A stretch of 64,000 nt of DNA, from positions 1-64,000 of the forward strand of contig JBFMAX010000002.1 of assembly GCA_040755395.1 (NCBI GenBank). The letters run 5' to 3'. How positions within the stretch are numbered: position 1 is the stretch's first letter; every line of letters begins with the position of its first letter. Positions 26,586-34,456 of this stretch are shown here, piece after piece. The notes beneath the pieces were generated by a model. That model saw only the letters and a list, made by a program, of their open reading frames with translations. It had not been told where the DNA came from and searched no databases. Both the position numbers and the translations under genes were made by a program. Source of the stretch: Nitrospirota bacterium. GTDB lineage: Bacteria > Nitrospirota > Nitrospiria > Nitrospirales > Nitrospiraceae.

Positions 26586-26782
26586 CGGCCGCCGCCCATA
26601 TAAAACAGGAATTCGACTTGGTCTCCCTCTTTGATGGGGGTCGTCGCCAAATGTTCTCGGTCCAGCATGGTGTTATTCAGTTCGACGGCGACCATCTGCG
26701 GCTCAATGTTCTTAGCTTTGAGCAAATCGAGGACTGTTCCGGCTTGAATTTCTTCGGCTTTTCCGTTGATCGTGACCTGCAT
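26582..26782 (-). CDS. ThiS-like sulfur carrier ending in GGGR
   Basis: A 66-residue ubiquitin-fold carrier starting MQVTINGKAEE. The ATG is chosen because GGGAG lies just upstream; the frame is open 42 bases further but without support. It has the ThiS pattern TVLDLLKAKNI, VAVELNNTML, IKEGDQVEFLFYMGGG, then one Arg that blocks the usual Gly-Gly terminus. It is the first gene of the sulfur operon and overlaps cysteine synthase. No thiG or thiamine gene is nearby, so a role in cysteine synthesis is more likely than in thiazole synthesis. Confidence 0.87.
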
Positions 26783-26822
26783 GAACGCTCCCAACTCGGC
26801 CTGGGGCCTAGAGAATTCCTGC

Positions 26823-26852
26823 AAGCTAGCAAATGACCCGTCGGATTGTCAA
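26823..26852 (-). promoter_or_regulatory. Likely sigma-70 promoter of the sulfur operon
   Basis: On the minus strand a perfect TTGACA (plus strand 26847-26852) is 18 bases from TAGCTT (26823-26828), 41 bases before the carrier ATG. No operator-like palindrome or riboswitch fold is evident in the short leader. Confidence 0.55.
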
Positions 26853-26960
26853 GGTAAGCGAGTTCGCTCGGCGTTGCGGCTGTGCCCGGATCACGCCGTG
26901 CGCGTCTTGACTTTTCAGGAAGCGTCACTCCACTATGCCTCCACTTCGGAGGAAAGGTCG

Positions 26961-27338
26961 ATGTGGAAACGCAATTTTATGTTTCGCGCGCAGGAATCGA
27001 CTCCGCTCAAGGAATCGGAAAACGAGCTGTTTCACGACACGGAGCCGGCGATGGACAGTGCGGGGCTGAACCTCGAGAAATTTCTTTCGGTCTGGGTGCA
27101 GGGGGACGGGGACGAAGACAGGCCCACCGCCTACACGAACCTCTATGTCCGGACCGCCACGCTGGATTTCAACAAGCGATGCGGCTTCCTCCAGCCGCTT
27201 CAGGGCCGCGCCCACCAGATCAAGCAACTGCTGACGCCGGGCCAGAAAATGTTCCTGCGGGATTGGCTCAGCCGGCATTCGCCTCAAGCGTGGGACGCCT
27301 CCGACGACCAATTCCGGTCTCTTTTCGAGTTGGAGTGA
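26961..27338 (+). CDS. Conserved-looking small protein, unknown function
   Basis: A 125-residue soluble protein. The ATG follows GGAGGAAAGG at ideal spacing; upstream in-frame codons overlap the divergent promoter region and are excluded. The sequence is mixed alpha/beta with FLSVWVQGDGDED, NLYVRTATLDFNKRCGFLQPLQ and DWLSRHSPQAWDASDDQFRS. It has one cysteine, no signal peptide and no membrane helix. It is divergently oriented to the sulfur operon and 54 bases before an FAD enzyme. Family not recognised. Confidence 0.6.
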   Translation: MWKRNFMFRAQESTPLKESENELFHDTEPAMDSAGLNLEKFLSVWVQGDGDEDRPTAYTNLYVRTATLDFNKRCGFLQPLQGRAHQIKQLLTPGQKMFLRDWLSRHSPQAWDASDDQFRSLFELE

Positions 27339-27392
27339 TCTGAAATCTAGCCCGCCGGCGCAATTCGATCTCGGCGGGTGAAAGAGCGGCGC

Positions 27393-28637
27393 ATGCCCGC
27401 AAGGCGCTACATCATTGTCGGGGCCGGACCGGCCGGCGTCCATGCGGCGGTCGCGATTCGAAACAAGGACCACGACGGCGAGATCGTCGTCATCGATCGC
27501 GATCATGATCCGCCGTATTACCGAACGGAGTTGGATACTTACGTCGGCGGCTCGACGTCCGACGCCGAGATGCCGCTCTATCCGGAGGATTATTATCGCG
27601 AGCACCGCATTCGACTCCGGCTTCGGACCGTGGTCGCGAAGGTTCACGCCTCCGAGCGTACGGTCGAACTGGCCGGGGGGGAACGGGTTGCCTACGACGC
27701 GCTGTTGCTTGCTCCGGGATCCTATCCTCTGACGATCTCCTGCCCCGGGGCATCGAATCCCGGGGTCGTGACGGTCAGGACGTGGGAGGACGCCCGGAAG
27801 CTGATCCGGCTGGTGATGGAAACGGACCGGCCGGTCGTGGTCGTCGGCGGAGGAGTGCTGGGGCTGATTCTCGCGGAAGGCGTACGGCAGCGCGGCCGTC
27901 ACGTGACCTTGCTGGAACGGGAACCGCGTCTGTGGGCGCCGGTGTTGGACGAGACGGCTTCGCAATTGGTCCGGCAAGGCGTCCGACAGCGGGGCATCGA
28001 AGTCCTTCTCAGCGAGGAGGTGGCGGAGATCGTCGGTGCCGACGGCCGGATCGATCGAGTCACGACTTCGGCGGGCCGCGGCTTGGAGGCGTCGACCGTG
28101 GTCGTGGCGATCGGTGTCCGCCCGGATGTGGCGTTTCTGGACGGCGGCTCGATCCGAATCGACCGCGGGATCCTGATCGACCATGAATTTCGCACGAACG
28201 TTCCGGACGTGTTTGCGGCCGGCGACGCGGTGCAAGGGTACGACCCGATCTCCGGACAGTTCCGGGTCGTGACGAACTGGAACAACGCCGTCGAGCAGGG
28301 CAAGCTGGCCGGAGGTTTCATGGCGGGCGATGGGCATCCTTACCGCGGCGTGATCGTATCTAATTCGGAGACGTTTTGCGGCGTGCGCGTCACGGTGCTG
28401 GGGATGACCCAGGCGACGGGCGGCGGTCTTGTGATGTTGAAAGGACTGGATCAGGCCAAAGGAATCTATCGCAAGCTCACGCTGCGGGACGATACACTGG
28501 TCGGAGCGCTGCTGGTCGGCAATACCTCGGGCGAAGGGATGATAAAGAAAATGATCCTGGAGGCCAAACCGACGTCGATCACCGAGGTCAAGTCCAAGTT
28601 CCTGACCGGCCTCATCCTTGAAGAAACAGGGACGTGA
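27393..28637 (+). CDS. FAD/NAD(P)-dependent pyridine nucleotide-disulfide-type oxidoreductase
   Basis: A 414-residue flavoprotein. FAD-binding GAGPAGVHAAVAI is at the N-terminus, followed by a second dinucleotide fold VVVGGGVLGLILAEG near residue 145 and the FAD-contact motif DVFAAGDAV near residue 275. It resembles NADH-dependent ferredoxin or rubredoxin reductases and the NirB N-terminal part. There is no redox-active CxxxxC pair, so it is not a disulfide reductase. The electron acceptor is not evident. The ATG at 27393 is preferred over a GTG five codons earlier. The stop overlaps the next gene. Confidence 0.82.
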   Translation: MPARRYIIVGAGPAGVHAAVAIRNKDHDGEIVVIDRDHDPPYYRTELDTYVGGSTSDAEMPLYPEDYYREHRIRLRLRTVVAKVHASERTVELAGGERVAYDALLLAPGSYPLTISCPGASNPGVVTVRTWEDARKLIRLVMETDRPVVVVGGGVLGLILAEGVRQRGRHVTLLEREPRLWAPVLDETASQLVRQGVRQRGIEVLLSEEVAEIVGADGRIDRVTTSAGRGLEASTVVVAIGVRPDVAFLDGGSIRIDRGILIDHEFRTNVPDVFAAGDAVQGYDPISGQFRVVTNWNNAVEQGKLAGGFMAGDGHPYRGVIVSNSETFCGVRVTVLGMTQATGGGLVMLKGLDQAKGIYRKLTLRDDTLVGALLVGNTSGEGMIKKMILEAKPTSITEVKSKFLTGLILEETGT

Positions 28638-29209
28638 TGGCGCGGAGGGCCGGTCGGAACCGGTATAAGCGGCGATCGCCGGGAACAGGGTTTACGGCCG
28701 TCTGCTGTCTCGTCCTGGCTCTGCTGTCGGCGACGGTCGGAACCGCCGCGTCGATCGAGATCTATTACGCGCCGGAGGATACGCCCGTCGATCGGATCGT
28801 CAGGATTTACGAGGGCGCTCGCCGGTACATTTATGTCGCGGTCTACGGCCTGACCTATCCGCCCGCCGTTAAGGCGCTGATCTCGGCGAAGAAGCGCGGC
28901 ATAGACGTGCGCGTCATGACCGATCGGGAGAAACTCGACGATCCGAAACAGCGGACGGCGCTGGAGACCCTGCGGTTGGCCGGGATTCCGGTCCGGGTCA
29001 ATCGACACGACGGGCTGATGCATCTGAAACAGGTCGTGGTGGACGACGAGGTCAATACGTCCGGCTCCGTCAACCAAACCGGCAGCGGGAATCGCTACAA
29101 CGACGAACGTCTCGACGTGATCACCGATCATATGACCAGCGTCAAGGCGCGCGAGAAGTTTCTGGCCATGTGGAAAGACCAGAGCCGTTACGGGCTCTGG
29201 CAGGACTGA
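28637..29209 (+). CDS. Phospholipase D-like exported nuclease-type protein
   Basis: A 190-residue protein with a basic N-terminus and a signal segment (AVCCLVLALLSATVGTAA). It contains one PLD/Nuc-type catalytic motif, HLKQVVVDDEVNTSGSVN (H-x-K-x4-D with downstream Ser/Asn), as in single-domain Nuc endonucleases that dimerise to form the active site. It is likely periplasmic, acting on DNA or phospholipid. The ATG overlaps the stop of the flavoprotein gene. It is short for a lipase, which favours the nuclease-like group. Confidence 0.8.
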   Translation: MARRAGRNRYKRRSPGTGFTAVCCLVLALLSATVGTAASIEIYYAPEDTPVDRIVRIYEGARRYIYVAVYGLTYPPAVKALISAKKRGIDVRVMTDREKLDDPKQRTALETLRLAGIPVRVNRHDGLMHLKQVVVDDEVNTSGSVNQTGSGNRYNDERLDVITDHMTSVKAREKFLAMWKDQSRYGLWQD

Positions 29210-29223
29210 GACGCGGCGACGCG

Positions 29224-30504
29224 ATGATGGAACGGATCGAACAAACCGATGTGGCGATCGTCGGGGCTGGCGGGGGCGGGGCGGTGTTGGCCCTGGCCTT
29301 GGCCAGGAGAGGGGTCAGGACCCTGGTGCTGGAACAAGCCTCCGGGCCTCCCCAAGGCTTGCGCGGCGAAATTCTACAACCGAACGGCCAGCGCATATTC
29401 GATCGGCTGGGGTTGCTGGGCAAACTTCCCGGCGAGGCGACGCGGTCGGTCCGGTATTTTCATTTTTACCGCGTCGGCGGGGAACGCCTCTGCACGATCG
29501 ACTACGGAGTTCTTCCACCGCCGTTCAATCGAGCCATCGTGACGCTCCCCAACGTCGCGCACCAGGTCATCCTGAGCGAGTTGGAGGCTCGGAATCCCGG
29601 CCGGCTGTGGTACGGCGCGCAGTGTTCTTCGCTCCTCTTCGAGCATGGGCGGGTGGTGGGCCTGATTGCGGATTGCGGCGGTACGCCGGTCAAGGTGTCG
29701 GCCAAGTTGGTGGTCGGCGCCGACGGGGCCTTCTCCAAGGTCCGCGAGGCGTTGAAGATCCCCGCGAGCCTGCATCTCTATCCGGATGGCTATCTGATCG
29801 CGATTCTGGACACGCCGCAGGAGCTGGCGGACGCGCGCTATTTCGTGGGACGCAAGACCATTCTCGGCGTCTTCCCGGCGGCAGGCCGCAAGGTCTATCT
29901 CTTTTACATGATTCCGGCCGGCACCATGGAGCAGGTGAAAGCCCGGGGACTGTCGGCGCTCCAGGAACAATGGGTCAAGATCGATCCGAGCTTGGAAGCG
30001 ACCTTCCGCGGTCTCAAGGACTGGGAGCAAACCGCGTATATGCCGACCGGCCGAGTCCGCGCCCCCCGGTGGGTCGCCGACGGCGCCGCGCTGATCGGCG
30101 ATGCGGCTCATGCGATGAATCCGCATGCCTCGCAGGGGCGAATGCAGGCGATGGTGGATGCGATGACGCTCGCCGATGTCATTCCGACCTGTTTGGAATC
30201 CGGTGATTGGTCGGCGGAAAAACTTCGCGTCTATGAGCGTCATCGCCGCCCTCAGGTGGACATGCTTCAACGGCTGGCCGATGAACAGGTCGTCTTCTGG
30301 AACACCGGCAACCCGCTGCTGGGATTGTTACGCGACCGCGTGTTCCGGACGCTGGATCGGAATCCCAGGCTCCGATATCAAGTGCTGGCCGCCACGGCCG
30401 GTTTGCGCGCCAGACCTCCCTTTGGACTGCTCGATCGGCTGATGGCCGTCGGGTTTCTGCCCGACCCGCGGGCGCATCATGTCTCGCCGGAACCGACCGG
30501 CTGA
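29224..30504 (+). CDS. FAD-dependent monooxygenase / reductase (PHBH fold)
   Basis: A 426-residue flavoprotein of the UbiH/PHBH group. The GxGxxG loop is GAGGGGAVLALALARRG near the N-terminus, the DG motif is GADGAFSKVREAL near residue 165 and the FAD-ribityl motif is LIGDAAHAMNPHASQG near residue 295. Relatives hydroxylate quinone or aromatic rings, or reduce isoprenoid chains; the substrate is unknown. The ATG pair at 29224/29227 begins the protein; an extended reading upstream lies over the previous gene. It ends 27 bases before a nucleotidyltransferase-fold gene. Confidence 0.82.
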   Translation: MMERIEQTDVAIVGAGGGGAVLALALARRGVRTLVLEQASGPPQGLRGEILQPNGQRIFDRLGLLGKLPGEATRSVRYFHFYRVGGERLCTIDYGVLPPPFNRAIVTLPNVAHQVILSELEARNPGRLWYGAQCSSLLFEHGRVVGLIADCGGTPVKVSAKLVVGADGAFSKVREALKIPASLHLYPDGYLIAILDTPQELADARYFVGRKTILGVFPAAGRKVYLFYMIPAGTMEQVKARGLSALQEQWVKIDPSLEATFRGLKDWEQTAYMPTGRVRAPRWVADGAALIGDAAHAMNPHASQGRMQAMVDAMTLADVIPTCLESGDWSAEKLRVYERHRRPQVDMLQRLADEQVVFWNTGNPLLGLLRDRVFRTLDRNPRLRYQVLAATAGLRARPPFGLLDRLMAVGFLPDPRAHHVSPEPTG

Positions 30505-30531
30505 CCGATTTTCACAAGGAGAACGCAGGCC

Positions 30532-31314
30532 ATGCGACCACCCGATCGTCCGCTTGACGGTCTGCCCACCGAGGTGAAAGAGACGTTGCGGTCGTACATG
30601 CCGGAAGTGATCGAACTGTTCGGGTCAACGTTGGAAGGGATCGTGCTCTATGGCAGCGCGGCGCGCGATGAATATCTTCCGGGGCGATCCAACCTCAACC
30701 TGCTGTTCCTGCTGACGACCGGTGAAGCGGCGGCGCTGAAGCCATACGGCAAGGTCCACCGCCGCTGGAGCAAGGAGCAGATCGTCGTTCCGCTGTTCAT
30801 GACCCAACCGGAGCTTGAAGCGTCGGCTGCGCTGTTTCCGCTGGAATATCTGGAAATGAAGGAGCACCACCGTCTGTTGGCCGGCCGGGACCCGTTTCCC
30901 GGCCTGTCCATCGACCTTCGCCAGTTGCCGTTCCAGGTTGAACAGGGCCTGAGGAGCAATCTGCTTCGTCTCCGCCAGCGGTTTGTGGAAGGATCAGGAA
31001 CAGTGGAAGCCATCACGATCCTGCTCCCCCTCTCTCTGACGGCCCTCTTACCCTGTCTGCGCGGGTTGTTGCGCGTCATGGGATACCAGGCGCCGACCTC
31101 TTCGGAGGCCGCTCTAAGAGAGGTGCAGTCGAATTTGCAGTGTGACGTCACCGCCTTCGCCGAAGCCTTCAACCTCAAGCGCGGCCTTATTTCACCGGGT
31201 GGAGCGGAAGTGCCGCGGCTGTTCGGCCGCTATGTCGCCTGCTTGGAGGCGCTGGTTCGGCGGGTGGGCGAATGGAAAACCCAGGGAGTGTTTCCGAAGA
31301 GGAATGAGGAATGA
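30532..31314 (+). CDS. Nucleotidyltransferase-fold protein with degenerate metal site
   Basis: A 260-residue protein with AAGGAG before its ATG. The N-terminal part matches the MNT/AadA-type nucleotidyltransferase start: IVLYGSAARDEYLPGRSNLN, with G41 and S42. The two aspartates expected about twelve residues later (D-x-D) are replaced by Asn54 and Asn56. A helical C-terminal part (about 150-260) resembles the four-helix support domain. Loss of both acids should abolish metal-dependent transfer, so it may only bind nucleotide or partner protein. The stop overlaps the ATG of the TPM gene. Confidence 0.65.
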   Translation: MRPPDRPLDGLPTEVKETLRSYMPEVIELFGSTLEGIVLYGSAARDEYLPGRSNLNLLFLLTTGEAAALKPYGKVHRRWSKEQIVVPLFMTQPELEASAALFPLEYLEMKEHHRLLAGRDPFPGLSIDLRQLPFQVEQGLRSNLLRLRQRFVEGSGTVEAITILLPLSLTALLPCLRGLLRVMGYQAPTSSEAALREVQSNLQCDVTAFAEAFNLKRGLISPGGAEVPRLFGRYVACLEALVRRVGEWKTQGVFPKRNEE

Positions 31315-32108
31315 GGAATGTGAAATTAGGAATGTGGGAGGCGGAGTGCGGGGCGCGGACTGCGGAGGTGGCGAAGGCACGAGTGAGAGGGAAAGCCGCC
31401 GCGGTGCTGTTGGGAATGGGCCTGTTGCTGGCTCCGCGGGGAGTCGATGCCGTTCCCGGCGGCAAGCCGCCGCTGCCCGAGCCGCTTGGATACGTCAGCG
31501 ACCATGCCAGAGCGCTGGATGACGACTGGAAGGCGCGCATCCGCTCCGTGTGTCAGGACTTGGAGCGGAAGACCGGCGTCGAAATGGTGGTCGTCACCGT
31601 CAGCTCGCTGCATCCTTACGCCACGGCGAACGAATATGCGTCGACGTTGTACGACAAATGGGGGATCGGGACGGCGCAGCAGGAGCACGGCGTGCTGGTC
31701 TTGCTGGCAGTGCAGGAGCGGCAGGCGGCTCTCACGGTCGGCAAGCGGATGGTGCCGGTCGTCACGCCGGAGGTGGTGACAAGGGTTGGGCGCGACTATC
31801 TCGATCCGTCGTTGAAGACCGGTCGTTACGGGGAGGGACTCTATCGCACAGCGGTCGCGCTGGCGTCCGTGTCGCAGGACATCCGCGTTGGGACGCCCTC
31901 TCGCGCCCACGTCAAAGGGCTCGGGGTGTGGATTACGGTCCTCACCAGTATCGGTTCACTGATCTTTCTTTGGTGGATCAGCCGACCCGATCTGCGCCAT
32001 CCGTACGGCCGCATCAGTCGCGGAGAATACTGGGGGACGGGCCAGGGCGGCTTCGGCGGCAACTTCGGCGGCTTCGGCGGAGCGACCAGCGGGGAGGGAT
32101 GGCAATAA
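31311..32108 (+). CDS. TPM-domain membrane protein (YgcG-like)
   Basis: A 265-residue envelope protein. A signal segment (AAAVLLGMGLLLAPRGVDAV) leads into a TPM domain (about 55-185): LGYVSDHARALDDDWKARI, VEMVVVTVSSL and WGIGTAQQEHGVLVLLAVQER. One membrane helix (LGVWITVLTSIGSLIFLWWIS) follows, with a Gly/Phe-rich tail GGFGGNFGGFGGATSG. TPM proteins act in the periplasm, for example in photosystem or cytochrome maintenance; the role here is unknown. The first 10-14 codons (MRNVKLGMWEAEC) derive from the GAGGAATG repeat, so translation may really start further in. Confidence 0.8.
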   Translation: MRNVKLGMWEAECGARTAEVAKARVRGKAAAVLLGMGLLLAPRGVDAVPGGKPPLPEPLGYVSDHARALDDDWKARIRSVCQDLERKTGVEMVVVTVSSLHPYATANEYASTLYDKWGIGTAQQEHGVLVLLAVQERQAALTVGKRMVPVVTPEVVTRVGRDYLDPSLKTGRYGEGLYRTAVALASVSQDIRVGTPSRAHVKGLGVWITVLTSIGSLIFLWWISRPDLRHPYGRISRGEYWGTGQGGFGGNFGGFGGATSGEGWQ

Positions 32109-32234
32109 GCGTCATTGGTCATTCGTCAATGGTCAATCGGGAAGGACACTGAGCAACGCAACGATTTTCTCGATTGGCAAATGACGGATGACGGTTGACA
32201 TGTCCTGGTTGACCGTTTGACGAGTGACGCGGTT
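32109..32234. repeat. Quasi-repeat spacer, GTCAATGGTCAATC word
   Basis: The spacer between the convergent TPM and DUF5069 genes contains words GGTCATTCGTCAATGGTCAA and, inverted or re-ordered, GGCAAATGACGGATGACGG and TTGACATGTCC/GTTGACCG. It is AT-richer than the genes. A bidirectional terminator role would fit the convergent position, but no T run follows. Confidence 0.5.
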
Positions 32235-32681
32235 TTATGACCGCCCGGCGGTATGGCGAACGGGAACCGGGCGTCCTTCTTCCAAGTCGAGTAAGTCGGC
32301 CCAACTGGTGATGTCGGTTCTTGTCGGGTCCACGGCGTCGCGGCACTTCTTGAAATATTCCCATTTCTCTTCCGTATCGGGCCCGCGCGTCAGCAGCATC
32401 TCGTTGCAGGCTTCGATCTCGGCCGGCGAATGCCGGGCTGCATGTTCGACGAACCACGCCACGACCGCTTGGTCGGATGCTCTGGCATGAACCGCCTCGG
32501 TAAACTGTTCCGCTGTCAGACCGGCAAAGTCCAGCAGCCGTTTGTCCATCGGGCAGGGATAGATGTAGTCGCCCTGGGTCCCGGCGAGGACGGCCCGGCA
32601 TTTGTCGATCATCCGGGCGAGATGGGCGTACCCGGCCAGCTTCTCACGCGGGCTGCGCGGATGCACTGTCCGAAGGTCCAT
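32235..32681 (-). CDS. DUF5069-family protein
   Basis: A 148-residue soluble protein starting MDLRTVHPRSPREKLAGYAH, the typical DUF5069 beginning, then LARMIDKCRAVLAGTQGDYIYPCP and LLDFAGLTAEQFTEAV. Function of the family is unknown. The C-terminal half (CRDAVDPTRTDITSWADLLD) is helical. It lies 6 bases downstream of the DUF3386-like gene on the minus strand, so the two form an operon. Confidence 0.85.
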   Translation of the reverse strand: MDLRTVHPRSPREKLAGYAHLARMIDKCRAVLAGTQGDYIYPCPMDKRLLDFAGLTAEQFTEAVHARASDQAVVAWFVEHAARHSPAEIEACNEMLLTRGPDTEEKWEYFKKCRDAVDPTRTDITSWADLLDLEEGRPVPVRHTAGRS

Positions 32682-32687
32682 CCCGTT

Positions 32688-33374
32688 TCACAGCATCTTG
32701 TGATTCGAAAACGTCAGGCTGCGGACCACCACCGCGCCGTTTTCGAACGAAATGATGCGCCGTCCGGCCGGCAGGTCGGACGAGGCGACGCGGACGTGCG
32801 TGTCCGAGAAGCTTTCGACGTTCGACAGTTTTCCATCCTGCGGGGAGTAGTAATAGACGGTGTATCGCGTGGTGATGTACTTGTCGTCCTGCGTGAGCGC
32901 GCTGTCTTCGACGTTGATCGTAAAGGCGAAGGGCGGCATGCCGGGATGGGCCATCGTTCTGTTGATCTGGGTGATCCGGTCGTCTTTGATCCGGTAGAAC
33001 GAATGCATGCCGTCTCCGTGGATCAGCAGCTTCGGGCCGAACGGATGGCCGTCTTGCTCAAGCGTCAACGTATATTTGCCGTCAGATTCTTCGAAGCTCC
33101 GGGGACCCCGGTGGACGGCGATCATCCCGATCTGGCCTTCGGCCCACTTCTGTACTTCAGCGTCCGGTATGCTGACGGTCACCTCGCGCGGTCCTTTGAC
33201 CGTGACCGCGCCTTTCATTTCTTTCCCGTTGACATTAACGGTCAGGTCGGCCGTAAAGCCCTTGAAATCCGACTGCCATCGAGCCGTCTTGTCAAACGCT
33301 TTGCGCAGGAGTGCTCTCGCCTGGGGATCGTCGGCGACGGTGCTCTGTTCCGGTTCTCGCTTGCACGTTTCCAT
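32688..33374 (-). CDS. DUF3386-like protein
   Basis: A 228-residue protein beginning at an ATG with AAAGGAG upstream (an in-frame extension to 33452 lacks support). The pattern ARALLRKAFDKTARWQSDFKG with FTADLTVNVNG resembles DUF3386, a family best known from cyanobacteria. The rest is beta-rich (GMHSFYRIKDDRITQINRTM, KYITTRYTVYYYSPQDGKLS). It has no signal peptide or membrane helix. It is first in a two-gene unit with the DUF5069 gene. Confidence 0.65.
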   Translation of the reverse strand: METCKREPEQSTVADDPQARALLRKAFDKTARWQSDFKGFTADLTVNVNGKEMKGAVTVKGPREVTVSIPDAEVQKWAEGQIGMIAVHRGPRSFEESDGKYTLTLEQDGHPFGPKLLIHGDGMHSFYRIKDDRITQINRTMAHPGMPPFAFTINVEDSALTQDDKYITTRYTVYYYSPQDGKLSNVESFSDTHVRVASSDLPAGRRIISFENGAVVVRSLTFSNHKML

Positions 33375-33714
33375 GGACTCGCTCCTTTCTGGTTCGCCCA
33401 CCGGAAGGCTCCGGCAGCCGGAGTCCGATGGGTGATGGATTATAGTCGGCACACGATACGGCTACAACCCGATAAGCTATCCTCGCCCTCGACTCAGCCG
33501 ATGGCTCGACCATGAAGAGAAATCGATATTTCAAACGCTTAGCTGTCACTTTGGCCGAGCCGTGCCGGCGAAACTTTCAAGATTTTGCATACTTCTGAAG
33601 AAGTTCGCATCTTTTGGGCTGGCAAAAGCCCTCGTTCCCCTATATAATGTGCGTTCTATCGTGCCGGTAAGAGCGCCATCTCTGAAAAAGCGGGAGATGG
33701 AGAAAGGGTTGCGC
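33375..33714. other. 340-bp divergent spacer with promoter-like elements
   Basis: The region lies between the minus-strand DUF3386-like gene and the plus-strand gene at 33715. The first 200 bases show nothing clear. Near 33591-33628 are two palindromes and at 33643 a TATAAT box, listed separately. No open frame with a ribosome site is seen. Confidence 0.5.
33591..33648 (+). promoter_or_regulatory. Promoter with two palindromic operator-like sites
   Basis: A perfect TATAAT at 33643-33648 has a weak CTGGCA 18 bases upstream. Two perfect palindromes precede or overlap it: ACTTCTGAAGAAGT (33591-33604) and CTTTTGGGCTGGCAAAAG (33611-33628, 6-bp arms), the second covering the -35 box. This suggests repression or activation by a DNA-binding dimer at the gene starting at 33715. 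Confidence 0.45.
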
Positions 33715-34032
33715 ATGGAGCGACGGGCTGCCTCTCATACCGAAGAAGAAGAAATGAACCAACGGCGGCGCCTCCTCAACCTGGCGAGGAAAGGAGACGT
33801 CAAAGCCATCAATAAGCTCTTTGAGTTGTATCAGGTTCGGGTCTATAGCGGAGAGATGCTCAATAAAGTCGGCCGGTTGCCTTTTGGTCCCGTGATGCAC
33901 GAAAAGTCGGCGCCTCGACGGGCTACCAAGGTCACCAAACGAACCGCCCGGAGAAAACAAGCCAGCCTCCGCCGGAAAATGACCAGGAAGATCTCCCGAA
34001 AGGCGGCTCGGCGGAAGGTCGGCAGTCGCTGA
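33715..34032 (+). CDS. Small basic protein with Arg/Lys-rich tail
   Basis: A 105-residue protein. The ATG at 33715 has GAGAAAGG upstream; earlier in-frame starts are less likely. The N-terminal half has EEEEMNQRRRLLNLARKGDVKA, and INKLFELYQVRVYSGEML, helical. The last 40 residues are a histone-H1-like cluster of Arg, Lys and Ala (RRATKVTKRTARRKQASL and KISRKAARRKVGSR). It probably binds nucleic acid; the exact target is unknown. It has a strong promoter-like region and a bidirectional terminator, so it is a single-gene unit. Confidence 0.65.
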   Translation: MERRAASHTEEEEMNQRRRLLNLARKGDVKAINKLFELYQVRVYSGEMLNKVGRLPFGPVMHEKSAPRRATKVTKRTARRKQASLRRKMTRKISRKAARRKVGSR

Positions 34033-34063
34033 GACGGCCCTCGCTGGGTTGGAAACCGGAAAA

Positions 34064-34115
34064 AAGAAGCCTGCCTGACCCTCGATGCTTCTGCCCGGAG
34101 TCGGACAGGCTTCTT
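34064..34115. terminator. Bidirectional intrinsic terminator
   Basis: Arms AAGAAGCCTG (34064-34073) and CAGGCTTCTT (34106-34115) pair perfectly and extend with mismatches (GCCTGCCTGA/TCGGACAGGC). An A run precedes the left arm and TTCTTTATT follows on the right, so it can stop both convergent genes at 34032 and 34115. Confidence 0.75.
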
Positions 34116-34411
34116 TATTGCACCACGACCTTGAGCCCTCCAGCAGAAAGCCGCTGCGCGATTCCTTCCGAAGTTTTCCACTCGCCGCTGTACACCACCG
34201 CCTGGCCCTGGGTATGGATTCGATAGGCGAGCTCGAACGCCCGGTCTGAATTCATCCCCGGAATGACCTCGCAAAACAGCTTGATGACCTGTTTGAAGGT
34301 ATGACAGTCGCAATTATAGACAATCACCCGGGCTTCCAGGCCGTCGCCGGTGCCTGTGTCGACGTTTTCGATGGTTTCGGGCGTCGCGGCGGGAGTCGAA
34401 GCAGCAACCAT
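34115..34411 (-). CDS. clpS: ClpS-family adaptor (variant type)
   Basis: A 98-residue protein with a Thr/Ala-rich lead and the ClpS core: VIVYNCDCHTFKQVIKLF, then SDRAFELAYRIHTQGQAVVY and a C-terminal LSAGGLKVVVQ. ClpS brings N-degron substrates to ClpA/ClpC. The canonical N-D-D pocket motif reads N-C-D-C here, a variant in which cysteines replace or are inserted beside the acidic residues, so specificity may differ. No clpA is next to it, unlike E. coli. Its stop codon abuts the terminator. Confidence 0.85.
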   Translation of the reverse strand: MVAASTPAATPETIENVDTGTGDGLEARVIVYNCDCHTFKQVIKLFCEVIPGMNSDRAFELAYRIHTQGQAVVYSGEWKTSEGIAQRLSAGGLKVVVQ

Positions 34412-34456
34412 GCTGGTTCATTCTAACAAAGTGATCGGACGAGAGTAAAACCTCCG

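Noticed and set aside
26823-26960. Possible SAM or cysteine riboswitch before the sulfur operon
   Set aside because: The leader from promoter to first gene is only about 40 bases, with no conserved riboswitch core.
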